A program made the position numbers and the translations under genes. Below, piece after piece: positions 23,940 to 31,573 of a stretch of DNA of 32,949 bases. Source of the DNA: Pirellulales bacterium. Its GTDB lineage: Bacteria; Planctomycetota; Planctomycetia; Pirellulales; JADZDJ01. The stretch lies in contig DATJYL010000007.1 of assembly GCA_035499655.1 (NCBI GenBank), positions 1 through 32,949 of the forward strand, given 5' to 3'. Position 1 is the first letter of the stretch. Each line of letters opens with the position of its first letter. The notes beneath the pieces were generated by a model. It was given only the letters and a program-made list of their open reading frames with translations. It made no database searches and was not told where the DNA came from.

Positions 23940-25226
23940 ATGCCCACTGCTTCGCGGTTTTTACCTCTGCGCACTGAAATTGCCGGCCTGTCCGTCAACA
24001 AACTCGCTGAACAGTTTGGCACTCCGACATTTGTGTACGACGCCGCAAAAATTATCGAGCGGATTAACGATTTGCGAGCGTTCGACGTGATTCGCTACGC
24101 CCAAAAAGCATGTTCCAACATCGCCATTTTGCACTTGGTGCGCCGCGAGAAAGTTTTCGTCGACGCCGTCAGTGCCGGCGAAATTCACCGGGCGTTGGCC
24201 GCCGGTTATCCGGCTGCGGCTGCCGATTTACACGCGCCGCCACCCTTGGTTTACACCGCCGATATTTTCGATCGTGAATCGCTGGAACTGGTCGTTAGTA
24301 AAAATATTCACGTCAATTGCGGCTCGCCCGACATGATCGATCAATTGGGCCAGCGTGCACCGGGGCGGCATATTTCGCTTCGGATCAATCCGGGATTCGG
24401 GCATGGCCACAGCCAAAAAACTAACACCGGCGGCGAGCAATCGAAGCACGGCATTTGGCACGCTGACGTGGCCGACTGCCTGCGATGCGCGGATGCACAC
24501 GGACTGGGCGTCACCGGACTGCACATGCACATTGGTTCCGGTACCGATTTAGAGCATTTAAGCCACGTTTGCCAGGCGATGGAAAAAACAGCGCGCGAAG
24601 TGGGCCGCAGCATTACCAACATCAGCGCCGGAGGCGGATTGCCGGTGCCGTATCGGGCCGACCAATCGTATGTTGATGTCGCGGCATATTATCAATTATG
24701 GAACCAGACTCGCAAGAAATTGGAAGACGCGTTTGGCCACAAAATCACGCTGGAAATTGAACCAGGACGGTATTTGGTCGCAGAGTCAGGTTATTTGATC
24801 GCCGAAATTCGCGCCATCAAACGGATGGGCGGCAATACGTTTTATTTGCTCGATGCGGGGTTCAATAATTTGGCGCGGCCGATTTTGTACGGAGCCTATC
24901 ATCCCATGTCGATTGTGCCGCACAGCGGCAGCGGATCCGACCGAGCATTGCACGATGTCGTTGTGGGCGGTCCGCTGTGCGAATCAGGCGATATTTTCAC
25001 GCAAGAAGAAGGGGGCTACGTTTGCACTCGGCAATTGCCACTGGCCGAAGTTGGAGAGAAATTGGTGTTGGAAGTGGCCGGAGCGTATGGCTTTGTCATG
25101 AATTCAAACTACAATGGCAAATACTTGGCCGCCGAAGTCCTCCTGCGTGACGGCAGAGCTGATGTGATACGTGCACGACAGACCTTTGATGATTTGATCC
25201 GCGGTGAAACGATTCCGCAAAATTGA
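23940..25226 (+). CDS. lysA: Diaminopimelate decarboxylase, E. coli-type
   Basis: This PLP enzyme makes lysine from meso-diaminopimelate. The 428-residue protein shows VIRYAQKACSNIAILHLVRR with PLP Lys56, then INPGFGHGHSQKTNTGGE and SKHGIWHAD, HMHIGSGTD, SAGGGLPVPY, EIEPGRYLVAESG and GGPLCESGDIFTQEEGG, then AYGFVMNSNYN. These phrases match, from memory, the E. coli LysA group much better than the more widespread bacterial LysA group with YAVKAN. ATG 23940 gives the expected N-terminus; the frame is open back to 23859. There is no strong ribosome binding site. Its 3' end abuts or overlaps the next gene. Confidence 0.95.
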   Translation: MPTASRFLPLRTEIAGLSVNKLAEQFGTPTFVYDAAKIIERINDLRAFDVIRYAQKACSNIAILHLVRREKVFVDAVSAGEIHRALAAGYPAAAADLHAPPPLVYTADIFDRESLELVVSKNIHVNCGSPDMIDQLGQRAPGRHISLRINPGFGHGHSQKTNTGGEQSKHGIWHADVADCLRCADAHGLGVTGLHMHIGSGTDLEHLSHVCQAMEKTAREVGRSITNISAGGGLPVPYRADQSYVDVAAYYQLWNQTRKKLEDAFGHKITLEIEPGRYLVAESGYLIAEIRAIKRMGGNTFYLLDAGFNNLARPILYGAYHPMSIVPHSGSGSDRALHDVVVGGPLCESGDIFTQEEGGYVCTRQLPLAEVGEKLVLEVAGAYGFVMNSNYNGKYLAAEVLLRDGRADVIRARQTFDDLIRGETIPQN

Positions 25227-25290
25227 TGCGAAATCGTTCCCGGGCCATGCCGTTCTTTTCTGGTTGACTCCTCAATCGTTTGATGCACTT

Positions 25291-27003
25291 ATGGTCGACG
25301 CAAAACCCGCTCGGCGCGGCTCCTTCTTTGCTCAGCCAAAGTACAAGCTGGAGTTGTGGGGACCGCTTGTGCTTTATCTGCTGGTCGCCGCTTGGCAAGC
25401 TCATCGCCTGCCCGACAACCTTAATCCCGACACGATTCCGTTTTTGCGGAACGCGGAATACATTCTCCAGGGCCGCCTGAGTGATTCCGTTTCCGGCTAT
25501 TGGAATCCGCTGTATACCTGGTCTATTGTGCCGCTGGAAAAGCTGGGGGTCGACGCGGTTTATGCAGCCAAAATCGTAGTGATTGCTTGGGGTTTGCTGG
25601 CGGTGTTGGGCTCTTATTGCTTTCTCAGAGGACTCGTCAAAAAGGTGACTTGGACCGGCGCCGCGGCGTTGTTGATCGTGGCGATCGATCTCGGTTTTTT
25701 TGCAGCACGATATCTGCAACCCGATTTGATTTTATCGGCCTGCTTGTTGTTCTACGTGGCCTTGACATTATCGCCCAATCTTCCAAAGCAGCCCTGGCGA
25801 CAAATAGCCGCGGGAGCAGCGGCTGGATTTGCGTACCTGGCAAAATCGTACGCCTTTCCGTTCTTTTTGGCGCACTATACATTGACGGTGCTGCATGACT
25901 ACTTTACGGCCAAATCACCTCGCTGGCCCGCGCAATATATACGCACCTGGCTCGTGGGATTATTGACGTTTGGTGTCCTCGCAGGGCCTTGGATAGGAGT
26001 GCTGACTGAAAAATATGGGCATTTTACCGTCTCGACTTCGGCCGGCATTCAACATGCTCTTGTGGGTCCGCCCGACGTCGATCGCACACATACTTGGGAT
26101 CGCAAGCTATATTCGGTGCCTGAGGGGCGCATATCAATGTGGGAGACGCCAGAGGATACGCCTTACCATTATTGGTCGCCGTTGGAGAGCCGAGCCAACT
26201 TTGTTTACCAAATCAAGTCTTTCTTGGCTGCGGCCTCTAAGCTGATCAAAGAGATCGATATCTTCGATTTATTGTCCATGACTTTGGTGGCGCTGGTCTT
26301 TACTCCGCTGATGCTTTTGCGTCCAGGTTCGGCCGAAAGCCGCAGAAAGGCGGAATGGGTGCTGGGCACAATCGCATGTTACTCAGCTGGGTTTATGCTT
26401 GTGTTTGTTCAATGGCGCTATATCCACAGCTTTCTGTTTCCCATTTGTTGCGTGTTTTGCCTGGCGTTTAGTTTGAGGATGATGTGGCGCATGGCCGCCC
26501 GATCGAACGTCGGCGCTCGTGCCAAAAACGTCATGGTGGCCCTGGCAATTCTATCGTTCTTCGGAGGAACTTGTGCCCGATATGCGCTTGCGCCGCCAGA
26601 ACTTCACGAGGGCAGCCATCAGCAGCGTGATTGGGCCCAACAACTCCGTGAAGCAGGCGCGCAAGGATCGTTAGCTGCCCTGGACACGAATTCTTCCGCA
26701 TATGTTTTGTACACGTGCTACTACCTTAACCTCCCCTTTTCCGGGGCGGTGGACCCGAACGACCTCGCGAAACAAGATGTGCATGTCGTGGAGCGTGCGC
26801 TAAAATTGGTTGGGGTGCGAACCTTACTGGTGCCCGTTGATGAGCAATGGAAGTGGTTTTGCGATCAGACATCGTGGAAGCACTTGACGACGCTCAAAGC
26901 GCCGACAATGTCCATGGAAGTTTACGTCGCCACGGATCATGCGGCTCAGGCAGATCGCTCAGGAAATTTCCACGTCCTTAAGTCCCAAGTCTCGAGTCAA
27001 TGA
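25291..27003 (+). CDS. Multi-pass membrane glycosyltransferase-like protein (GT-C type)
   Basis: The integral membrane protein has 570 residues from ATG 25291, or 599 from a GTG at 25204 overlapping lysA by 23 bp. It has about 9-10 hydrophobic segments. After the first helix comes NPDTIPFLRNAEYILQGRLSDS followed by VSGYWNPLYTW, an extracytoplasmic loop resembling the acidic catalytic loop of GT-C/PMT-like enzymes that use polyprenyl-phosphate sugars. A soluble C-terminal part (about the last 110 residues) follows the last helix. It may transfer or flip-couple a sugar for a cell-surface polymer; donor and acceptor are unknown. It faces the GT2/nucleotidyltransferase operon and overlaps the kinase-HAD gene by 45 bp tail-to-tail. 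Confidence 0.75.
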   Translation: MVDAKPARRGSFFAQPKYKLELWGPLVLYLLVAAWQAHRLPDNLNPDTIPFLRNAEYILQGRLSDSVSGYWNPLYTWSIVPLEKLGVDAVYAAKIVVIAWGLLAVLGSYCFLRGLVKKVTWTGAAALLIVAIDLGFFAARYLQPDLILSACLLFYVALTLSPNLPKQPWRQIAAGAAAGFAYLAKSYAFPFFLAHYTLTVLHDYFTAKSPRWPAQYIRTWLVGLLTFGVLAGPWIGVLTEKYGHFTVSTSAGIQHALVGPPDVDRTHTWDRKLYSVPEGRISMWETPEDTPYHYWSPLESRANFVYQIKSFLAAASKLIKEIDIFDLLSMTLVALVFTPLMLLRPGSAESRRKAEWVLGTIACYSAGFMLVFVQWRYIHSFLFPICCVFCLAFSLRMMWRMAARSNVGARAKNVMVALAILSFFGGTCARYALAPPELHEGSHQQRDWAQQLREAGAQGSLAALDTNSSAYVLYTCYYLNLPFSGAVDPNDLAKQDVHVVERALKLVGVRTLLVPVDEQWKWFCDQTSWKHLTTLKAPTMSMEVYVATDHAAQADRSGNFHVLKSQVSSQ

Positions 27004-28023
27004 ATGAGCAATCGCCCGAATTTCGTTATTCTTGGAGTCATTGATCAAATGCCGGGGTCCAATCGGCAAGTCGCAAATTAGTTGGTCAAATTCGACGCCC
27101 AGGGTCCGCAGTTTGTTTAGCACGCCGCTAATATTCGATTGAGTTCGCGAGGTGGTCAAGATGACCATATAACCTTGGCTACGAAACTTTTTCAATTTTT
27201 CCACGGACCCTTCGATTAATTCCAGGTCGTCGCCCGTGGGCGAAGGAACCGGAACATGCTTGACCAGCGTTCCATCGAGGTCGCAGAAAATCGTGCCTTT
27301 TCGAATCGGCTCCGGTTTGCGCACGTAAATTGGCACAGGAATATGGGTCACGTCGGAAAAATCTGGATAGACGCCTAACTGACCCTCGGAATCGCAAGCC
27401 ACCAACCGATCGGAAAACCGCTCCCGACAGGTACGAAGAAATATATTTTCGCTGTACGTGGTAATCAAAAAACGCGTGGCAATGTCCGGCACGGAGCGCC
27501 GTTTGGAATCTTTACGCAGGGTGCGTTCCAGGCAGACGTGGTCAGGCGTGTTAACAATAATGATGATATCCAGAGTTGGAAGCGTATCCAGATTTCCGAG
27601 AATGCAGTTCTCGTAGAGAATGACGCCGTGTTTCATCGGCGGCAAGGTGACATCCGCGGTTTTGCCTCCTGTCAGCCGGTCGTAAGCGTTAGGAATATGG
27701 ACGGCTTGGCCATTCTTGAAGGCCGTCAAATCTTTGAAAATTGCGCCGAAATCCCACCAATTGAACTGGTTGATGGCGTTCAGATAAGCGTTGATTCCGG
27801 CCAGCCATTTTTCACGCAACAACTCTCGGCGACCTTCCGAATCAAGAATAAAACGCCAATCGCCGGAGTAAGCTGCGTTTTCTACATGGGCCGCAGTTAG
27901 ATCATCGGAAATTTTCTGCACCAATGTGGTTTTGCCCGCTCCGGCTCGTCCGCAAATGCCAACCAGGAGCCGCAAACCTTCTGCTTCTCGAAAGCGGTGA
28001 AGAATGTAATCAGTAATCTGCAT
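26959..28023 (-). CDS. P-loop (uridine-kinase-like) and HAD phosphatase fusion protein
   Basis: The 354-residue protein has two halves. The N-terminal half is a P-loop kinase: Walker A GRAGAGKTT (25-33), then YSGDWRFILDSEGRRELLREKW, FKDLTAFKNG, and IIIIVNTPDHVCLERTLRKDSKRRS, resembling uridine kinase/phosphoribulokinase folds with a lid region. The C-terminal half is a HAD domain: IFCDLDGTLVKH (Asp248 nucleophile, Asp250), motif II ILTTSRT, and the end motif LINDSKNNE. Thus it could phosphorylate one compound and dephosphorylate another. ATG 28023 lies inside the last codons of the upstream nucleotidyltransferase (ATGCAGATTACTGA, 14-bp overlap), which favours it over 28065. It is probably a sugar or alditol activation enzyme for a surface glycan. 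Confidence 0.8.
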   Translation of the reverse strand: MQITDYILHRFREAEGLRLLVGICGRAGAGKTTLVQKISDDLTAAHVENAAYSGDWRFILDSEGRRELLREKWLAGINAYLNAINQFNWWDFGAIFKDLTAFKNGQAVHIPNAYDRLTGGKTADVTLPPMKHGVILYENCILGNLDTLPTLDIIIIVNTPDHVCLERTLRKDSKRRSVPDIATRFLITTYSENIFLRTCRERFSDRLVACDSEGQLGVYPDFSDVTHIPVPIYVRKPEPIRKGTIFCDLDGTLVKHVPVPSPTGDDLELIEGSVEKLKKFRSQGYMVILTTSRTQSNISGVLNKLRTLGVEFDQLICDLPIGPRHLINDSKNNEIRAIAHSLTRDLGLKDVEIS

Positions 28024-28768
28024 CCAAGTACCTTCGTGTTCTGGCCAGCGACTCTTCCGTTCCAAATTCGAACATGCTCGACACAGGCGCCGCTAACGTC
28101 CGGATGACCTTGACGTAGTTGCGAATCACATCTCGTGTATAATCCAGGTCTCCCAAGGTCGACTTGGAGGAGGCTTGGCTATAGGCGATTGCTTTCAACA
28201 ATGTCGTATTGTGGCAAATCGCGGTGCCGGTAAAACCGTTATCCCGAATCGATTCAGGATCTGTATTGGGCACAATATCGGAAACCACCCCTTCTTCGAC
28301 CACCGCCAGCGTGCGATATGTATCCAACACGGCCTCCGCACTTCCTGGTTTACAGATCACAATAGTGTCTGTATCTACCGAAAATTGGTCGGCGAATATG
28401 AAATCACAAAACGTCACAATGGTGGGATGCCTGCAGGATGCGTAGTCCAACGCATACAAAAAAGAGGCTCCCGGTCCGCAAAGCTCGGAAACACTTTCAC
28501 GACTAAAAAACATGGCAGGAGCTGTATATCTTCCCCGGACGTAATTTTCCAACAAATCGGCGCAGTAACCGGAGGCAATAATCATTCTCTCCGCGACGAA
28601 CTGAAACTTACGAATCGTGTAATCGATCGCTCTGGCCTGACCGACATTCACCAGCGCTTTAGGAATGAAGTCGGTCTCCGGCTGCAAGCGACGGCCCATA
28701 CCTGCGGCCAAGATGATTACGTTGAACTTGATGTTCGTTACACTGAATAAGGGAGCATCCATCAGCAT
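28010..28768 (-). CDS. Nucleotidyltransferase (sugar- or choline-phosphate type)
   Basis: The 252-residue protein has the nucleotidyltransferase start FNVIILAAGMGRRLQPETDFIPKALVNVG, with the G-x-G-x-R loop, Pro30 and catalytic Lys37-like residue. TIVTFCDFIFADQF carries a metal-binding Asp (Asp122). This family joins a phosphorylated sugar, polyol or choline to NTP to make an activated donor. Within the operon it sits between a GT2 and a kinase-HAD protein, so kinase, activation and transfer could be consecutive steps. GGAG 9 nt upstream lies in the end of the GT2 gene, 3 bp away. Several in-frame ATGs near the start make the exact N-terminus uncertain. Confidence 0.83.
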   Translation of the reverse strand: MLMDAPLFSVTNIKFNVIILAAGMGRRLQPETDFIPKALVNVGQARAIDYTIRKFQFVAERMIIASGYCADLLENYVRGRYTAPAMFFSRESVSELCGPGASFLYALDYASCRHPTIVTFCDFIFADQFSVDTDTIVICKPGSAEAVLDTYRTLAVVEEGVVSDIVPNTDPESIRDNGFTGTAICHNTTLLKAIAYSQASSKSTLGDLDYTRDVIRNYVKVIRTLAAPVSSMFEFGTEESLARTRRYLDADY

Positions 28769-28771
28769 AAC

Positions 28772-29491
28772 TTAACTCCGCTTGCGACTTAAAATCCGCT
28801 TGATATTCCAAACATAGAGCCCTGCCATCGTCCGCACAACCGAGCGAATATTCTTCATTTTAAAAATCTTGGTTTCGCCGCCGCCGGGACGTTCGGTATG
28901 AATCGTCGGCACTTGTACATAAGTATTTCCTTCTTTAATGGCTTTAATCAATAATTCGGCCTGAAAACCGAATCCGTCGCTGCTGGCATTCAATTGCCGA
29001 AGCCACGCGGTTTTATGGATCTGTAGCCCATTGAAATACTTGAGTCGCATGCAGAACAATATGTTCATCGTCGTCGTGTAAGCGAACGATATTCCGCGCC
29101 GCGTCCAGCTGCGGGCTGCGGGATTGGCGATATACCCGCAGATCACTTCGGCCTCGCCCACATGCGAGAAGAAATTGCTCAGCGTATCTTTGTCAAATGC
29201 ATTGTCACCATGCACCATTACCGTGTAATCTTTCGTGGCTTGTCGCCGCCCATCGTGATAGCTGGCTCCAAAGCCCCATGGTTTATCATGTGAGAGGACT
29301 CGAATGCGGGGATTCTTGCCAATGTTAGCCTGAATAATTTCTAGCGTCTGGTCCGTGCTTCCGTCGTTAACAATGATGATTTCGTAATCATCAAAATGTT
29401 TCTCGGCCGCATACGTTACAGAATCTATCGAACCTTGAATATTGCCTGCTTCATTCAAAGCCGGAATTACTACACTAAGCGAATGTTCCAT
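28772..29491 (-). CDS. Family 2 glycosyltransferase (DPM1-like)
   Basis: The 239-residue GT-A protein begins HSLSVVIPALNEAGNIQGSID. It shows the nucleotide-binding Asp in IIIVNDGSTDQT (Asp43), and a DxD-like acidic site, VMVHGDNAFDKDTL (Asp96). GFGFQAELLIKAIKEGN and VPTIHTERPGGGETK follow the ED-type and basic regions of polyprenol-phosphate sugar transferases. A hydrophobic C-terminal stretch may touch the membrane. It would move a sugar, perhaps onto a lipid carrier. ATG 29491 with AAAGG 8 nt upstream is preferred over 29518 and 29569. It is the first gene of the minus operon. Confidence 0.87.
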   Translation of the reverse strand: MEHSLSVVIPALNEAGNIQGSIDSVTYAAEKHFDDYEIIIVNDGSTDQTLEIIQANIGKNPRIRVLSHDKPWGFGASYHDGRRQATKDYTVMVHGDNAFDKDTLSNFFSHVGEAEVICGYIANPAARSWTRRGISFAYTTTMNILFCMRLKYFNGLQIHKTAWLRQLNASSDGFGFQAELLIKAIKEGNTYVQVPTIHTERPGGGETKIFKMKNIRSVVRTMAGLYVWNIKRILSRKRS

Positions 29492-30285
29492 CAGGATGCC
29501 TTTGTCTTTGGTCTCCATGTGGAAAGCATTAGGGTTTGGAAAGCCTGATGCCATCGAAAGCCAGAGCAATCCACCGGCGTCTGACGAAGAGTGCGGTCCC
29601 TTCAGAGCTGCCTTTGATTGACTGCGCAGTTACGAATGGATTTAAGCAAGATAAGCTTCGTTCGCCAAGGCGCGCCGTGTTTCGTCCCTATCGCGTCAAC
29701 AGCTTCAAGCAAGCCGCTCGCCACTTCGGCCAATTCCAGCAATCCACCTCTCGATATCCCTTCTAACAAACTCATTATGACACAGGCTCTCACAACTTGC
29801 AAATGACCAACTGTGACGGTTATAGCAGTGTTTATCGAGTAGTTTATTAGGGGCAAACTGAACGCATATCTTTATAGTGATTGTTCGATGAGAAGCCGGT
29901 AATCGCCTGATTAGAGTTTTGATTCCGCTGATCAACAAGACTGAACCGGTGGGCCGTTGTTGCTTCCCGCGGTGCTCATTGTTTTTGTGAACGACTACAT
30001 CCGTCCGAGCCGGTGGTGTTGATTTGCATCGACAGGTTTTTGCGATCTGTCCCTTTCGTGAAAACGATCGATAAAGGGATCTGACCCTTGTTTTTGCTTA
30101 ACGAGCCTGGAGCTCTACTGCGAAGCAAAGAAAGCTAAACGGCAAGGAAATTCACGGACACCTGTGCTGAAATTTACGGTCATTCCGTCCTTGGCTGGAA
30201 CCCGATTTGTATCTATGATTAGGTTGTGAATCCTCAGACAGGTTGTACTCTTCCAGGCAAAATCTAGGCGTTACGGATTACTGCG
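29492..30285. other. 794-bp intergenic region, no established gene
   Basis: A minus-strand frame (29602-29856) could give an 84-residue product ending with MSLLEGISRGGLLELAEVAS and then GLLEAVDAIGTKHGAPWRTK, perhaps a small gene or a remnant; it has no ribosome binding site and I do not call it. The A/T-rich part 29760-29870 could hold promoters for the GT2 operon. A small repeat-like hairpin lies at 30044-30095. The ferredoxin promoter should lie in 30190-30270. Confidence 0.45.
30044..30095. repeat. Small REP-like element with direct and inverted repeats
   Basis: GATCTGTCCCTT (30044-30055) is repeated directly as GATCTGACCCTT (30078-30089). CCCTTT (30051-30056) also pairs with AAAGGG (30073-30078). 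AAGGG-ATCTGA-CCCTT followed by GTTTTTG resembles a terminator. I recall similar 'AAAGGGxTCTGACCC' units as dispersed palindromes in other bacterial genomes. No second copy is in the window. Confidence 0.55.
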
Positions 30286-30681
30286 ATGGCCAAACAAGGA
30301 CCCCGGAAAAAGCTGCCTAAGGAATTGGCCGTCATCAATGCCGACAACTGCACCGGCTGCGAAGCCTGCTTGGAGGTCTGTCCCGTTGATTGCATCGTGA
30401 AGGTGCAGCAATACGACCAGTTTCATAACCTGCAAAGTTTTTGCGAAATCGATTTGGAACGCTGCGTCGGGTGCGAAGTGTGCGTCCACATTCCGGGAAA
30501 AAAATCCAATCCTTACGATTTGAAAGTTTGCCCTTGGGACGCCATCGAAATGGTCCCCACCGAGCAAGTCGCCCAAGTCGTGGCACAAATCGGCGGACCG
30601 CCGCAGTACATTCATGCCAATTGGGATCGCCTGGTGGGCACCGCGCAACACCTGGCGGAATTGAAAGCTGCAGCAGGCTAA
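30286..30681 (+). CDS. 2[4Fe-4S] ferredoxin-type protein
   Basis: The 131-residue electron carrier has a first cluster motif C22-x2-C25-x2-C28-x3-C32-P (CTGCEACLEVCP). The second motif is C60-x2-C63-x2-C66-x15-C82-P, that is, with a 15-residue insertion before the last Cys. Extra cysteines are Cys36 and Cys53. A C-terminal tail of about 45 residues is unusual for a bacterial ferredoxin and may be a docking helix (VAQVVAQIGGPPQYIHANWD and on). The protein lacks signal and membrane segments and is probably cytosolic. Its redox partner is not indicated. The start ATG lacks a clear ribosome binding site but fits the basic N-terminus AKQGPRKKLPKE. Confidence 0.86.
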   Translation: MAKQGPRKKLPKELAVINADNCTGCEACLEVCPVDCIVKVQQYDQFHNLQSFCEIDLERCVGCEVCVHIPGKKSNPYDLKVCPWDAIEMVPTEQVAQVVAQIGGPPQYIHANWDRLVGTAQHLAELKAAAG

Positions 30682-30773
30682 TCGCCTCAATCGCCGCCGC
30701 GAAAAAAACTTTCACTTAGCCCCCGGGCTTGCCCGGCGCTTATTGGCGCTTACCGCACAAGTAACGGGGCGAA

Positions 30774-31157
30774 TCACTGCGTGCCGCATTCGGGCGCAAC
30801 CGTCACCGTTTTGCCCGTGGCCGAATTGGGAATCAAGCACAAAAACCGCATCGGCTGCGAGCCCGTGTTGCGAAACTGATGCACCTCGTTGGGTTGCACA
30901 AATACCACGTCGCCGGCGGTCAGCTTGTGCTGTTTGTCGCCTTCGCTCACCACGCCGCTGCCAGAAAGAATGAACACTTCGTGTTCGTAATCGTGGCTAT
31001 GTCGAGGCGTGTAACCGCCGGGCGCAACTTCAAACTCGCGCATTGCGAACGTAGGTGTGCCGTCCGATTCGCTCAATAGCCAGCGCACCGAGCACGCATG
31101 CGCCCCAGGCATTTCGACCGGTTTGGAAAGAACCGCTTCAGATGCGTTCACTTTCAT
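30774..31157 (-). CDS. Single-domain cupin protein
   Basis: The 127-residue protein has a beta-barrel cupin fold. Motif 1 reads PGGYTPRHSHDYEHEVFILSGSG, giving His-x-His and a Glu as likely metal ligands. Motif 2 reads AGDVVFVQPNEVHQFRN with the third His. The metal and substrate are unknown; such small cupins may be dioxygenases, isomerases or sugar/oxidant-binding proteins. ATG 31157 with GAGGAAACC upstream is chosen; a longer frame to 31400 would overlap the membrane gene. The start overlaps the upstream stop codon in ATGA, so the two genes are translated together. Confidence 0.86.
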   Translation of the reverse strand: MKVNASEAVLSKPVEMPGAHACSVRWLLSESDGTPTFAMREFEVAPGGYTPRHSHDYEHEVFILSGSGVVSEGDKQHKLTAGDVVFVQPNEVHQFRNTGSQPMRFLCLIPNSATGKTVTVAPECGTQ

Positions 31158-31441
31158 GGTTTCCTCGATGATTTTATTCGTTTGCCGCGGTAGTGGTCGA
31201 GCAGGATGGCCGCCAACGACACGGCCACCAAAAGGGCCACCTCCACGCCCAATATTATCATCCCGTAGCGATCCAGAAAACTCATCAAAGGATGCTGCGG
31301 TGCATCGTTGGTGGCCAAATTCAAGCCGCGATTGCCCCGCAATAACAGCAGCCCGTAGGCGCATGCAGTAACCGTGAACGCCACCCCGAATACAGCACAC
31401 AGAAAATAAAACGGATTAATGGGTTCTTTGAATTTTACCAT
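31154..31441 (-). CDS. Small two-helix membrane protein, unknown function
   Basis: The 95-residue protein has two hydrophobic helices: NPFYFLCAVFGVAFTVTACAYG (about 9-30) and IILGVEVALLVAVSLAAILL (about 62-81). A polar loop lies between them and the tail is basic and cytoplasmic (YRGKRIKSSRKP). No domain is recognised. It is divergent from the HemX-like gene and co-translated with the cupin gene (ATGA overlap). No ribosome binding site is evident. Confidence 0.7.
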   Translation of the reverse strand: MVKFKEPINPFYFLCAVFGVAFTVTACAYGLLLLRGNRGLNLATNDAPQHPLMSFLDRYGMIILGVEVALLVAVSLAAILLDHYRGKRIKSSRKP

Positions 31442-31573
31442 CGGGCAAAAACCACATGTGACGACAAATTTTCGGCCTATTAGCGGCCCTTACGTTATCT
31501 TGCCCAACAGCCACCTGCAACCGATGATAAAGGAATCGGGGCGGCCAATCCATATTCCCTGCGTTTGATTTCA

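Noticed and set aside
29602-29856. 84-residue minus-strand frame upstream of the GT2 gene
   Set aside because: The C-terminal half looks protein-like, but there is no ribosome site, no recognisable family and an odd N-terminus; kept only as a note in the gap.
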